DNA from: Elusimicrobiota bacterium
Lineage (GTDB): Bacteria; CG03; SLGR01; JAFGSA01
Length of the DNA: 64,000 nucleotides
Direction of reading: 5' to 3'
Assembly: GCA_016934855.1 (NCBI GenBank)
Contig: JAFGSA010000024.1
Location: 1-64,000, forward strand
Shown here: positions 9,179 to 19,052 of the stretch, in pieces
Position numbering within the stretch: the stretch's first letter is position 1
Layout: the number at the start of each line of letters is the position of its first letter
Position numbers and translations under genes: made by a program
The notes under the pieces: model-generated
Told to the model about the DNA's origin: nothing
Database searches by the model: none
Seen by the model: only the letters and a program-made list of their open reading frames with translations

Positions 9179-10827
9179 TAAATGTAACCGAGATTCTCGA
9201 GTCTTTTCCTTATCGATTCTTCTTCTTTACCGCTGTACCTGCCCGAAGCAGGTCTCTCCGACAGCCCGGCCTTCTTATAGCAGATCATGTTTTTATCCAT
9301 ATAGCCCTCTTTATACATCCCCTTGAGCACTTTCCCGTCAAGATCATCCGGTATACCCTGGTTCAGCATATAGAGTATGTTCGGGAATATATCGGTTATC
9401 CGCGCTCCGTTGACTACACCCTTTTCCCTGACGGCGGGCCCGCGGGCCATCAGTATCCCGTTCATCTTATGCTTTCCCGATGTCGCGAAACTCAGATCCG
9501 CAACGCGGCCGGACGCAAACTCGTATTTTCCGAATACCATATCCTTTTCATCAGCGGGAAACATCACTATGTCGGGCGCGGAAGACCCGTACCGGCCGTT
9601 GTAGATCTCATCGCATGTGAAGACATCTCCGAACAGGTTTCTTCCGCTCTCGGGGTCCTTGTAATCCTTCAGCATCTCCTTTATAGAATCCCTTACTTTT
9701 ACATACTCTTCCCGGTTTACTATGCCGGCGGATTCCCGTCCCTTAAGATTGAGGTATATCTGGCCGAAATTCCCGAAAGCATATGCTTTGGTCATCTTCC
9801 AGTCGACATCATCCATTGAAAGGAATATCTTCTTCATCTTGTCGTATACTCCCTGCCTGTCCCGCCTGTTCTTTACTCCCCCCATATTCAGCCGGTGAAG
9901 CACCCTGTACACATTCAGCGGAGTCAAACCCAGACTGAAAAGCACCTTTTTTATAAACACAGGGATGGTCCTCTTGAATGCCAGCAGTCCTTTCTCCATA
10001 AGGATATTATTTATGAATATGAACCTGTGCAGCGTCCCGAACCCGTGATCGGAGACTATGATAAAATTCGTTTTATCATCCAGGTTATTGAATATATTCC
10101 TTGCTATCCCGTCCAGTTCGCTGTAAAAAGATTCAAATCCCTCCTTAAGCGAAGCCGCTTTTTTTGCGTCGTACTCATGGTGGGTCGGGTCCAGGTATTT
10201 CCATAGCTGGTGCTGTATCACATCCGTAGAAGTAAATATGGATATGAACAGATCCCATTCTTTCTGCTTCAGCATCCATAATACAGCCTTTTCCCGCTGT
10301 TTTATCACGTACCTGAGCTCTTTAATCAGATCGTCGTAATGTCTGGTATACAGGTTCCTTTCCGTGATCAGGTATTCCCCGCAGGCCTCTTCCAGTTCCT
10401 CCCTCAGTCCCTCGGGGTACGTATAGGCAGCCCCCTGCGGCGTCATCAGACCGGTCACCATATATCCGTTGATCTTTTCGGGCGGGTATGTCAGGGGAAG
10501 GTTTACTAACGCGACCTTCTTGTTATTCTCCGACAAAATTTCCCAGATGGTCTTGGACTTTATGCTGGTTCTATTGCAGTATGAAAACCCGGTCCTGCTG
10601 CTGCTGTCTTTGCTGATAAAATCAAAAACTCCGTTATTTGCAGGGGATTTACCCGTACTGAACGCCGCCCAGGCCGGCGCCGTGTAAGGAGGTATAACGC
10701 TTTCGAGATCCCCGTGCATTCCGTTCTGCATGCATTCCCTCAGAAACGGCATTCTACCCCCGTCCATAAGCGGTTTCAGAAGGTCGAACGTGGCCCCGTC
10801 AAGTCCTAATACGAAAACCTTGTTCAT
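9178..10827 (-). CDS. Type I phosphodiesterase / nucleotide pyrophosphatase family (alkaline phosphatase superfamily)
   Basis: Protein of 549 residues. VLGLDGATFDLL at the N-terminus supplies the first metal-binding Asp. The nucleophile region follows at about residues 45-58 (PPYTAPAWAAFSTG), where a Thr is the usual nucleophile in this family. IIVSDHGFGTL near residue 260 gives further metal ligands, and SGKHKMNG near residue 450 carries a late His. I see no signal peptide or membrane segment, so it is probably cytoplasmic or membrane-peripheral. The family hydrolyses or transfers phosphodiester groups. It sits between a DPM1-like GT2 and a radical SAM gene, which suggests action on lipid-linked sugars or phospholipid head groups. 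Spacing to the upstream gene is 11 bases. Confidence 0.82.
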   Translation of the reverse strand: MNKVFVLGLDGATFDLLKPLMDGGRMPFLRECMQNGMHGDLESVIPPYTAPAWAAFSTGKSPANNGVFDFISKDSSSRTGFSYCNRTSIKSKTIWEILSENNKKVALVNLPLTYPPEKINGYMVTGLMTPQGAAYTYPEGLREELEEACGEYLITERNLYTRHYDDLIKELRYVIKQREKAVLWMLKQKEWDLFISIFTSTDVIQHQLWKYLDPTHHEYDAKKAASLKEGFESFYSELDGIARNIFNNLDDKTNFIIVSDHGFGTLHRFIFINNILMEKGLLAFKRTIPVFIKKVLFSLGLTPLNVYRVLHRLNMGGVKNRRDRQGVYDKMKKIFLSMDDVDWKMTKAYAFGNFGQIYLNLKGRESAGIVNREEYVKVRDSIKEMLKDYKDPESGRNLFGDVFTCDEIYNGRYGSSAPDIVMFPADEKDMVFGKYEFASGRVADLSFATSGKHKMNGILMARGPAVREKGVVNGARITDIFPNILYMLNQGIPDDLDGKVLKGMYKEGYMDKNMICYKKAGLSERPASGRYSGKEEESIRKRLENLGYI

Positions 10828-10838
10828 TTCCGGACCAT

Positions 10839-11699
10839 TTATCTCATTTTCCTGTTTATCAGGTCGGCCAGCAACCCTATCATTCCTATCTGCAGCCCTG
10901 CCAGCAGGACGATCACTGTCATCGTTGTGATGTTTCTGACGGTTATAGCCTTATAAAGACCGAGCCCGATGCCGGAAACCATCAAGGCGGCGCTTACGGG
11001 CCCGTAGACCTTCATGGCGTTGAAATAAACCGATGTCCTGATGATAAGGCTGAAAAAACCGACAGTGCTCCTTACCGGATTTATCTTCGATTTACCCACT
11101 CTTTTCCTGTACTCTATGGGCACGTATTTTACCTTGTAGTCATTACAGAGCATTATCAGGGTTATTGTCGAAGTAAAAGAAAATCCGTTCGGGAGAATCC
11201 CCATGTATTTCGCGGAGATCTTCTTATCGAAGATCCTCATCCCGGAATTCAGGTCGGGTATCTTCTCTCCGGAAATATATTCCGCCAGTTTCTTTAAGAA
11301 CCATTTTGCCGGACCGCGCAGCAGCTTACGCCCTATATTTTCATCGATCCGCGCCCCGACTACCATCTCGAAATCATCCGCGTGCTCGAGCAGCCTGACG
11401 GTGTCTTGCGGGAGGTAGCTTCCGTCTGCATCCAGGATGAGGATTCTATCGTATTTTGAACACCTGATGCCGGTCTTTATCGCGGCTCCGTATCCCCTGT
11501 TCGTCTCATGCCTTATTATCTTTATATCCGGCAGGAATTTCTCAATCTCGCCGGGAGAGCCGTCTTTTGAACCGTCATCGACGATTATCAGCTCGTACTC
11601 GATATTCATATCTCTAAGCACGCCAATGATTCCCGGCAGGAATTCTCCCAGGACTTTCACTTCATTATAGACCGGTACGACAACACTGATATCCTTCAT
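10839..11699 (-). CDS. GT2 glycosyltransferase with C-terminal membrane helices (DPM1-like)
   Basis: Protein of 286 residues. Residues 1-210 form a GT-A domain (SVVVPVYNEVKVLGEF, IIVDDGSKDGSPGEI, ILDADGSYLP), and the last 70 residues hold two hydrophobic helices, the usual form of polyprenyl-phosphate mannosyl/glucosyl transferases in bacteria. AGGAG lies seven bases before the ATG. It follows the giant GT-C-like gene at 11766-15464 by 66 bases and could make its lipid-linked sugar donor. Sugar identity is unknown. Confidence 0.85.
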   Translation of the reverse strand: MKDISVVVPVYNEVKVLGEFLPGIIGVLRDMNIEYELIIVDDGSKDGSPGEIEKFLPDIKIIRHETNRGYGAAIKTGIRCSKYDRILILDADGSYLPQDTVRLLEHADDFEMVVGARIDENIGRKLLRGPAKWFLKKLAEYISGEKIPDLNSGMRIFDKKISAKYMGILPNGFSFTSTITLIMLCNDYKVKYVPIEYRKRVGKSKINPVRSTVGFFSLIIRTSVYFNAMKVYGPVSAALMVSGIGLGLYKAITVRNITTMTVIVLLAGLQIGMIGLLADLINRKMR

Positions 11700-11765
11700 A
11701 TCATACTCCTTTTATCTGACTGCATGCCAATTTCCATCCGGTACGATCCGCCGGGCCGTATAAGT

Positions 11766-14700
11766 TCATAATCCGCTTTTCCGGTACTGTTCCATGTGAC
11801 TGGCTGAAGCGGCGCTGTTTCCCGTTTTCCCGTAACAGGAAGCAAGATGAAGATGCGCTTCCCTGTAATCGGGTTTTAGATCAAGCGTTTTCAGGAAAAA
11901 AGGTATTGCTTCCCCGAAGTTCTTCCCTTCCATCAGAGCATACCCGAGATTGAACTGCGCCTGATAATGCTGCGGGTTATAATCCAGAAACCGCCTGTAT
12001 GCCTGTATAGCTTCGGCGTTCCTGCCGGTCATCTGCAGAGCATACGCCTTAAGGAACTCCGTATCCATGTAGCGAGGCTGGATTTTTTCTATGCGCGATA
12101 TGTAAACCAGCGACTTCTCATAATCCCTGGCATATTGAGCGTCAAGAACAGCCTTGTATGTGTATTTGACGTTATAATGATCGAGTTCCGCGGCCTGGTA
12201 ACTCTCTTTTACGGCAAGATCCCTCATCCCCGCCAGCTCGTACGCTTTTGACGCCCAGTACCGTATCTGAGCCCACCCGGGATTAATCTCTACCGATTTT
12301 TTTATATGCTCCAACCCCTCCTGCACATCTCCCATCTGTATAAGGAGAAGCCCCAGATTCGTATGGGCGAGGCTGTAGTTTGGAGTGATCCTGAGGGCTT
12401 CTTCCAGGTATTCTTTTCTCTTATACGGATTTTTGGTGCTCATCGCGAGATTCAGGTAAGATAGAGAGGTCCCGCCTTTCCTGACGCTGTATCCCCATAA
12501 TTTTTCCTCGTCCCTCCATATAGTGTTCATGAAGAATGAAGATGCCGCTATGTAGAAAACCAGAAACGTAACGACCAGGACCCTGTACCCTTTCTTCAAA
12601 AACATGAAAATAAGCGATAAAAGTACCAGATACAGGAAGACGCTAGACGGGTAGGGCCTGTAATCCTGTCTCAGGTAATAGAGCGGCAGGACCGATGAAG
12701 ACGGGATCATGAATATCCAGTACCCGAGAATACTAAAAGAGATCATCGGATACTTTTTTCTCGTTTTCCATGCCGCGAGCAGGGTCAGCATTATAAATAT
12801 CATGCCCAGAACGGCCTTTGGATTAAATATCCCTATAGGCTGCGCAATCGGCGTCATATGGATGGGGAACGGCCAGAAGAAGTTGGGCAGATAATTGAAC
12901 AGGTGAAGCTTGGCCTGCACCGCCGCATAATTCACACAGCTGGACCAGTTGATAACCGCAAGCTGCTGTATATCAGAGAACTTCAACACGTATTTCGTAT
13001 ATGCAAAAAAGAACCCCACGACGCCGAAAAACGGGAGCGTGCGCACCCATGTCGATGTTTCTTTCAGTGATTTTCCCTTTATCACGGCCTCAAAAGCCAG
13101 GATTATCAGGGGGGCGACGACCGAATTCGTCTTTGAAAGAAGAGACAGCAGCAGCGCGGCTAAAACAGGTATCCATCCGAGGCCGGAACCCCGTATCCTT
13201 CGCATCCGCATGTACAGGATAAACGATGCGAGAAAAAATGCGTTCATCATTATGAGGTCCCTCGAGCTTATATAGTTGACAGGGAACCCGGAAACAGGAT
13301 GTACGGCATAAATCAGGGCCGTGAGGAAAGCGAAACCGCTCTGACTCCTCTCGTCAAAGACAGGACCTTTCCTGACATGCCGCTGCAGCTCCATTACGGC
13401 AAGAAATACGAAGAGAGACGCAAAAATATGAAATATTATATTGCCGATATGATAACCCGCGAGGCTGTCTTTTGCCAGCGCATAGTTTATAGACAATGTC
13501 AGCGGCAGCAAGGGCCTGAATTGAGTTATCCTGGGAAGAGTAGACATCGTCCTCGGATCCAGGAAATGCCTCCATACGGGCATGATCTTGTGTATACCCG
13601 GATTATCGATTATTAAATAGTAGTCGTCGAAGTAGAATTTGTTATTAAGGGTATTGGCAAACACTATTATTATAAACAGGATTATCGCGGCTGCATATAT
13701 GCGTTTAAGCCTGGTCTCGGACCGGGCACTCAGGAATCCGTATATCTTTTCGTAACTTCCGGTAAAATACCCGCGGATCCTTTTACGCGAAAAATATAAT
13801 CCGAAAGCACAGACGGCTGACAGGGTCAGAAAAGCCGATAAAGACAGCGCCTCCGCAAAGCTCCTTACGGGTGTGTTCTCGAACCTTGCCTCCAGCCTGT
13901 GAACTCCTTCAGGCACATCTATGTCCATCAGGCCGTACTCGTTCATATATATCTCAATCTCCTGCCCGTCCAGATATACCTTCCAGCCGGGAAAATAATT
14001 GGTATTTATCCTGACTACGGATCTCTGCTTGGCCCTCAGATCGTATTTATACTCCTCTATGCCTGATTTAAGTATGCTTACGTCTACCCAGCCGCTAATG
14101 AGCTCCAGTTTTCCCACAGACGGTTTATCCGGTCTTTTTTTGACCCATTTAGGCTCATACTCGCCGTACGTGGTCGTCCATATACGGTTTGCATGTATCA
14201 TCTCGGGGGTATATCTCGTCTCATCGACAGCCAGGTATTTTTCCGGCCCTATATGTCCAATATTGAATATAAGGATGAGACCTATCGCCGAATAGAACAG
14301 GACGCTTTTTCTTTTTTCCTCCCGGATGAGGTTTATTGCCGCCCCGCACAGAAAAGAGACGGCAAGCGTTATAAGCGAAAGGAACCTCCAGGGGAAAGCC
14401 ATGGGCTGCAGGAGCCCCACTCTGTCCCATATGAACTTAGAACTTCCGTTCGTAAAAAATACAGCGGCGGCTGCGGCCGCCATGAAGAACACCAGGTGCC
14501 CCTTTACCGCTCCACCCCTGTCATTCCCTTTTTCAGAGATAAGCCTGTACAAAAGAAGAATTGACCCGCATGCGAGGAGTATATGGATAATGCCTATACT
14601 GAAAGATAGTCCGTCCCCCAGCCCCTCGTAAGAAAGCCCGTACCCCCATTTCGAGAATAACAGCTGCCTGAGATATACGAAATGATTTGAATAATGAGCG

Positions 14701-15464
14701 TAGCCTTTTACGAGGAGGTCCACTTTCGTATATTCGCTCTCGATGAGAGCGGGCATCCAGAAATACGCGGTCAGGAGTATACCCAGTTCGAAACTGCCCA
14801 GAGCGTAGAGCAGGTACCTGACGTTCCTGCCGGCCGCGAAAAGATACAGGATATATATGAAAAGGAGAGGCGTGAAGATCAGAGTCATGGGATTATGACA
14901 TAGCACCAGGGCGGCATAAGACAGGGCGGATAACACGGCATATTTAATGCCAGGCTCCCTGCTGAGCCTGTAAAAAGACCATAATATCAGGGGATAGAAA
15001 GCAAACGCCGCGAATTCTGAAAGGGCATGCCTTACGTATATATTCAGGAGAAAATAGGGCGCGTAGATATAAGCTATGCCTGCCAGCACTCCGCCCCGCG
15101 CTCCAAAAAATTCACCGGCATATATATACATGCCGAAAAATGACAAGAGGATGATCACGACACAGACCATGTTCATGGAGCTCACAAAGCCGAATCCGGA
15201 CAGGTAGAATATCTCGCCCAGGTAATATATAAGCGGCGGGATGAAATTGAATATCGGCTGCCCGTAACCCCCGCTTAAGTCCGGAGCCCAGCGCGGGATC
15301 AGGATACCTTCGCGTATATTCTCGTTAAACTCCACCAGTTTGGGAAAATAACAGAACGTATCATGACCTGAAGGCAGTTTAAAGCGCAGAAGAGGCAATA
15401 TAACGATTATTACCAGGATAACAGTAATTATTGAGATTATTATTCTGTTTTTTGCATTTATCAT
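11766..15464 (-). CDS. Giant membrane protein: PTPS-related domain, GT-C-like domain and TPR tail (second copy)
   Basis: Protein of 1232 residues, paralogous over its full length to the product of 1792-5481. Shared landmarks are RWAPDLSGGYGQPIF, FFGARGGVLAGIAYIYAPYF, a beta-rich soluble stretch ending in NTPVRSF, FYFDDYYLIIDNPGI, VTQF/ITQFRPLLPLTLSINY, HPVSGFPVNYIS and a C-terminal run of TPR repeats. The membrane halves suggest two transporter- or transferase-like units joined in one chain. The TPR tail may recruit partner proteins or span part of the envelope. A promoter candidate lies about 50 bases upstream. Both copies contain the extracytoplasmic YFPGWK..L.G motif seen in YfhO-like proteins. 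Confidence 0.75.
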   Translation of the reverse strand: MINAKNRIIISIITVILVIIVILPLLRFKLPSGHDTFCYFPKLVEFNENIREGILIPRWAPDLSGGYGQPIFNFIPPLIYYLGEIFYLSGFGFVSSMNMVCVVIILLSFFGMYIYAGEFFGARGGVLAGIAYIYAPYFLLNIYVRHALSEFAAFAFYPLILWSFYRLSREPGIKYAVLSALSYAALVLCHNPMTLIFTPLLFIYILYLFAAGRNVRYLLYALGSFELGILLTAYFWMPALIESEYTKVDLLVKGYAHYSNHFVYLRQLLFSKWGYGLSYEGLGDGLSFSIGIIHILLACGSILLLYRLISEKGNDRGGAVKGHLVFFMAAAAAAVFFTNGSSKFIWDRVGLLQPMAFPWRFLSLITLAVSFLCGAAINLIREEKRKSVLFYSAIGLILIFNIGHIGPEKYLAVDETRYTPEMIHANRIWTTTYGEYEPKWVKKRPDKPSVGKLELISGWVDVSILKSGIEEYKYDLRAKQRSVVRINTNYFPGWKVYLDGQEIEIYMNEYGLMDIDVPEGVHRLEARFENTPVRSFAEALSLSAFLTLSAVCAFGLYFSRKRIRGYFTGSYEKIYGFLSARSETRLKRIYAAAIILFIIIVFANTLNNKFYFDDYYLIIDNPGIHKIMPVWRHFLDPRTMSTLPRITQFRPLLPLTLSINYALAKDSLAGYHIGNIIFHIFASLFVFLAVMELQRHVRKGPVFDERSQSGFAFLTALIYAVHPVSGFPVNYISSRDLIMMNAFFLASFILYMRMRRIRGSGLGWIPVLAALLLSLLSKTNSVVAPLIILAFEAVIKGKSLKETSTWVRTLPFFGVVGFFFAYTKYVLKFSDIQQLAVINWSSCVNYAAVQAKLHLFNYLPNFFWPFPIHMTPIAQPIGIFNPKAVLGMIFIMLTLLAAWKTRKKYPMISFSILGYWIFMIPSSSVLPLYYLRQDYRPYPSSVFLYLVLLSLIFMFLKKGYRVLVVTFLVFYIAASSFFMNTIWRDEEKLWGYSVRKGGTSLSYLNLAMSTKNPYKRKEYLEEALRITPNYSLAHTNLGLLLIQMGDVQEGLEHIKKSVEINPGWAQIRYWASKAYELAGMRDLAVKESYQAAELDHYNVKYTYKAVLDAQYARDYEKSLVYISRIEKIQPRYMDTEFLKAYALQMTGRNAEAIQAYRRFLDYNPQHYQAQFNLGYALMEGKNFGEAIPFFLKTLDLKPDYREAHLHLASCYGKTGNSAASASHMEQYRKSGL

Positions 15465-15509
15465 CAGTATTCCGCAAGCATCCGGATATCGAGTAAAATA
15501 TGCTATTTA

Positions 15510-15538
15510 ATTTTAAAACAAATAGAGGTAAAAATCAA
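15510..15538 (-). promoter_or_regulatory. Sigma-70-like promoter candidate for the 15464 gene
   Basis: Minus strand TTGATT (15538-15533), a 17-base spacer, then TAAAAT (15515-15510) in an A/T-rich 98-base gap. The predicted leader is about 40 bases. Nothing else is visible in the gap. Confidence 0.5.
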
Positions 15539-15562
15539 TTTGGCCTTATTACAGTCTAACGG

Positions 15563-17980
15563 TCAAGACGGGCGCAGGAACAGAGCAGCCGTATAAATGG
15601 CACTGCCGGTAAGGATCGCCGCATTAAACCCGTAACTCATCGCTATTACAAGAGTTATAATAGAACCCATTACGGATGCTGCGCTGTTTACGGACCAGGC
15701 CCAGGGGATGATCATGGCATTTCTCTCATCGTTAATCATCTTTATCGCTATCGGGAACGGCATTCCGAGTATCAGCCCGAGCGGAGCAATGATGAGCGTG
15801 GATAGAAATACTTTCAAATAAAACGGCATCGTTATATTGGAATAGATTATAACAGGCAGAAGCATAATATATGCCAGGGAAAGGATTATAATGCCGGCCA
15901 GTACTCGCACGAGCGCTTTTTTAAGCCCTGCCTGGCTGAACTTCACGGTGAGATAACTGCCTATGCCGCAAAAGACAAGTATGGAGAATAATACGACAGA
16001 GAGGGCATATACCGGGTGACCAAGGAAAAGGATGAATTTGTTTATAAGCGATATCTCTATCAGCATGAATCCCATGCCGAGACAGCCGAAATACATGATT
16101 TTTTTCAATACCGAAGCGCCTGTTTTCCCTATGTCATTTTTCCTGAAGGTCAATAAAGGCGCGAATATAAACAGGAGAACGAGTATCAGCGCCGTGCAAA
16201 ATACGGCCACGAGGACCAGTATGGCCTCCGAATTAAAAAGGTTCATATCCTTTTTGTAGTAATAGGCTTTCAGGAAGTCTTTTAATCTAATATTATTGAA
16301 ATAGAACGGCCTGTCATCGCTCGAAGGGGAAATATCGAAAGGATGTTTCGCATAGAACTGTTCCTTGTCAGCCGTGCCGGTGAGACTGTAGAAGTCGTTG
16401 TCGGTATACCTGTAAGGCAAATATACCGTCTCGAACCCGAGTCTGCCACCCGCATCCTCCAGGATTCTCACATCTTCTTCCGTGAAGGGAGTCTTCTTGA
16501 GTATGAATGCCGCAGCCCATTGCCTGCTCTTGAAGACCGCCATGTGGTCTTTGGGTCTTTCCGCACCGGTCTTTTCGAGCGCTTCAAGCCCCATGGATAT
16601 AAGCCTGATAGTTTCCTTCGGAGGACTATACATCCAGCGGGTGATAGTGAGGACCCCATCGTTATTGAGAACTTCAAGATAGTCCCTGAAAGCCTCTGAA
16701 GTATACAGAAAGTTCTCAGCCAGTACGTATGCCCCGGCAGCAGAAGCAGCGGCAGTATCTACCAGAGAAAGCTGAACGATATCGAATTTATCCCCTGTAT
16801 TCCTCACAAAACTCCTTCCCTCTTCCGTAAAGACTTTTACTTCCGGTCTGCTATATATATTACCGGAAAAATCGCGAAAATCCTCCCGGACGGCCTTCAC
16901 TATAAGCGGGTTGTATTCAACAGCGGTGACATCCGTGCTGCCGAAACTTAATGCCGCCAGGACATCCGCGCCGCCGCCGGATCCTATTATCAGCGCCTTG
17001 GGCGAGTCTTTCAGATAATACGCGAAAGATACTATGTCATATCTGAGATATGCCGTTTTTTCGAAATCGCCGTCGAACCGGTTGATCACAGTCCGCGCGC
17101 CGTTATCTATGTTCATGTAGAGCTGCCCGGGAACCGGCCCGCTGAAGCTTTCGCTCAGCCCCCAGCTGTAGAGGAATTTTCTATCATCGGGCAGTTTGGT
17201 ATTGCCGGCATAAACCGCGACCCTGGAAAACGAATTCCATCTGTCGTACAGCGCCGGTATCCCGGCGACATTCTCTCCCTTCACGTATGTTATTCTCAAC
17301 ATCCCGGTCAGCGCGTTCACGGCAGTCAGCATAGCGAAGACCACAGCCGTGGATAAGGCGATATTCCTATGTTTTACCGTTGATTTACCAGTACCGCCAT
17401 CTCCTTTGGTAAAACACACGGTTCCCACGGCCGCAAGAAAAGATACAAAGATAACAGCCGTTATCCCGTCTAGGACATTCATCACCAACACGGCTGTTAT
17501 ACATCCCAACCCGGCCCCGAGCAGGTCCGAAAAATAGACCCTTCCTATATTGTGCGGGAACCTGGAGACTGCCAGAGAAACGCATAATCCCGCGGAAAAG
17601 AACGGAAGCGCGCATATAAGATAGTATAGGATGAGCCTGAATACGGCATTGCCCTGAAGGTTCGGGAAAGCCGGGAGCTTCAGTATCAAGAAAAGCGATA
17701 CAAAAACAGATACCGCGAATATATTGGAGAACAATGCCAGATACCGTGGAGTCCTCTGTTCATCCAGGCTGTTATTTATAAGATAGAGCAGTACCCCTCC
17801 TGCACCGAAACCGAAAAGCGCAGTGGATATTATCATGAAAGAAAAATGGTAATAGAGTACCACCGAGAATATCCTGGTCAGTGAGATTTCAAGCATCAGA
17901 ACCGACAGGCTTGTGAAGAATATCCCTCTGAAGATATAGGACATAATTGGGGATTTTTCTTCCATAATGACATTATTCAT
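15563..17980 (-). CDS. Membrane-embedded spermidine-synthase-like protein
   Basis: Protein of 805 residues. N-terminal membrane helices (about residues 15-235) precede a soluble Rossmann domain (about 240-560) with IIGSGGGADVLAAL and AVEYNPLI, the dinucleotide/SAM-type motif of the spermidine synthase family. A second helical block (about 580-800) follows. This fusion architecture is common in uncultured bacteria and is annotated as polyamine aminopropyltransferase, but the real substrate is not established. The start is uncertain by up to 12 residues because no good ribosome site precedes the first ATG. It is eight bases from the SGNH hydrolase gene upstream and probably co-transcribed with it. 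Confidence 0.75.
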   Translation of the reverse strand: MNNVIMEEKSPIMSYIFRGIFFTSLSVLMLEISLTRIFSVVLYYHFSFMIISTALFGFGAGGVLLYLINNSLDEQRTPRYLALFSNIFAVSVFVSLFLILKLPAFPNLQGNAVFRLILYYLICALPFFSAGLCVSLAVSRFPHNIGRVYFSDLLGAGLGCITAVLVMNVLDGITAVIFVSFLAAVGTVCFTKGDGGTGKSTVKHRNIALSTAVVFAMLTAVNALTGMLRITYVKGENVAGIPALYDRWNSFSRVAVYAGNTKLPDDRKFLYSWGLSESFSGPVPGQLYMNIDNGARTVINRFDGDFEKTAYLRYDIVSFAYYLKDSPKALIIGSGGGADVLAALSFGSTDVTAVEYNPLIVKAVREDFRDFSGNIYSRPEVKVFTEEGRSFVRNTGDKFDIVQLSLVDTAAASAAGAYVLAENFLYTSEAFRDYLEVLNNDGVLTITRWMYSPPKETIRLISMGLEALEKTGAERPKDHMAVFKSRQWAAAFILKKTPFTEEDVRILEDAGGRLGFETVYLPYRYTDNDFYSLTGTADKEQFYAKHPFDISPSSDDRPFYFNNIRLKDFLKAYYYKKDMNLFNSEAILVLVAVFCTALILVLLFIFAPLLTFRKNDIGKTGASVLKKIMYFGCLGMGFMLIEISLINKFILFLGHPVYALSVVLFSILVFCGIGSYLTVKFSQAGLKKALVRVLAGIIILSLAYIMLLPVIIYSNITMPFYLKVFLSTLIIAPLGLILGMPFPIAIKMINDERNAMIIPWAWSVNSAASVMGSIITLVIAMSYGFNAAILTGSAIYTAALFLRPS

Positions 17981-17987
17981 ATTTTTT

Positions 17988-19037
17988 TTATTCTTTCAAA
18001 AGCTTTTTTTCCAGAATGAATCCGCTTATCGCTTCGGCAACAACGCGGCTGCCGGACGCGGAGAGATGCGAGTAGTCCAGATAATAGCCCATGGGACTGA
18101 TATTATTCCTCTTCGCAGTCTCGTCGAGCACGGGGAGCATATCCAGAAACGGCACGTTGTTCTCTATAGCAAACAACCTCAGTTTCTCCTGGGGCGCAGA
18201 GTAATCCTTGATATTCTCGAACTGGTGATTGTACGGGGTAATAACAAGGAGGAGAGGGATGTCCTTATCCCTGCATAACTCGACTATTTTACTCAGATTA
18301 CCCAGCGTTATCTTCCATGCGTTCCTGAACCACGGCTTGTCCGGTTCGTATATCATGGTTATCGAGTCATATATCTCCTTTTCCCTGGCCCCCTCTTTCA
18401 CGTCTTTTCCGTACTTGAGCCTCTCGGCCAGCTTCCTCGTCAGGTATCTTATGCCGCTCTTGCCGGAAGCGGTCTGGAAAAGCTGCCAGCCCTCGCTCGC
18501 CATGCCGGTGCCCCCGAATCTCTTGAGTATGAATTTCTCCGTGACGTCATTAAGGACAAAGGTTAGGACCACAAGATCGGGATCGTATTTCAAGCCCTCC
18601 TTTTGCAGGTATATGTATTCCTGCCAGGGGGAATACCCCCCCACACCCGAATTGACAGCCTGGATATCCAGCCCGCGCTCGTCTTTAAGTATTTTTTCCA
18701 CTATATAAGGAAAAGTATCTTCGTCTTTCTCGAGGTTATAACCGAATGTGACCGAATCTCCGAGGAAGAGTATCCTTTTAGTCCCGGCGGGTTTCCTGTA
18801 ATCGAGCTCGGGGCCCCTTAGGCCCTTTGAATTCACTCTGACCACGAAACTTCCGCTTATGTCATATGCATCGGGTCTCAACTTCCATCCCAGGTCATTG
18901 TCTTTCATGTAGATAGTGGTCTTTCCCTGCGCCTCCCTGTACGCCAGGGGCCTGAATGTCAGCTCGAGGAGTCCAAGGACGAAAATAACGCTTATGAAAG
19001 GCAGTAATATTTTGAATACCGCGGTCTTTTTTATCAT
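17988..19037 (-). CDS. SGNH/GDSL-family hydrolase, membrane-anchored
   Basis: Protein of 349 residues. Residues 8-28 are a single hydrophobic anchor. RILFLGDSVTFGY places the nucleophile at Ser95, NSGVGGYSPWQE holds the block II Gly, LVVLTFVLNDV the block III Asn, and YYLDYSHLSASG near residue 325 the Asp-x-x-His pair. All four blocks are present, so it should be active as an esterase or acetyltransferase on an extracytoplasmic substrate. The region VNSKGLRGPE is common to SGNH proteins of polysaccharide loci, which points to O-acyl editing of a surface glycan. It lies between a histidine kinase gene (15 bases) and the 805-residue membrane protein gene (7 bases). Confidence 0.85.
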   Translation of the reverse strand: MIKKTAVFKILLPFISVIFVLGLLELTFRPLAYREAQGKTTIYMKDNDLGWKLRPDAYDISGSFVVRVNSKGLRGPELDYRKPAGTKRILFLGDSVTFGYNLEKDEDTFPYIVEKILKDERGLDIQAVNSGVGGYSPWQEYIYLQKEGLKYDPDLVVLTFVLNDVTEKFILKRFGGTGMASEGWQLFQTASGKSGIRYLTRKLAERLKYGKDVKEGAREKEIYDSITMIYEPDKPWFRNAWKITLGNLSKIVELCRDKDIPLLLVITPYNHQFENIKDYSAPQEKLRLFAIENNVPFLDMLPVLDETAKRNNISPMGYYLDYSHLSASGSRVVAEAISGFILEKKLLKE

Positions 19038-19052
19038 ACAGTACCGCCCCTT

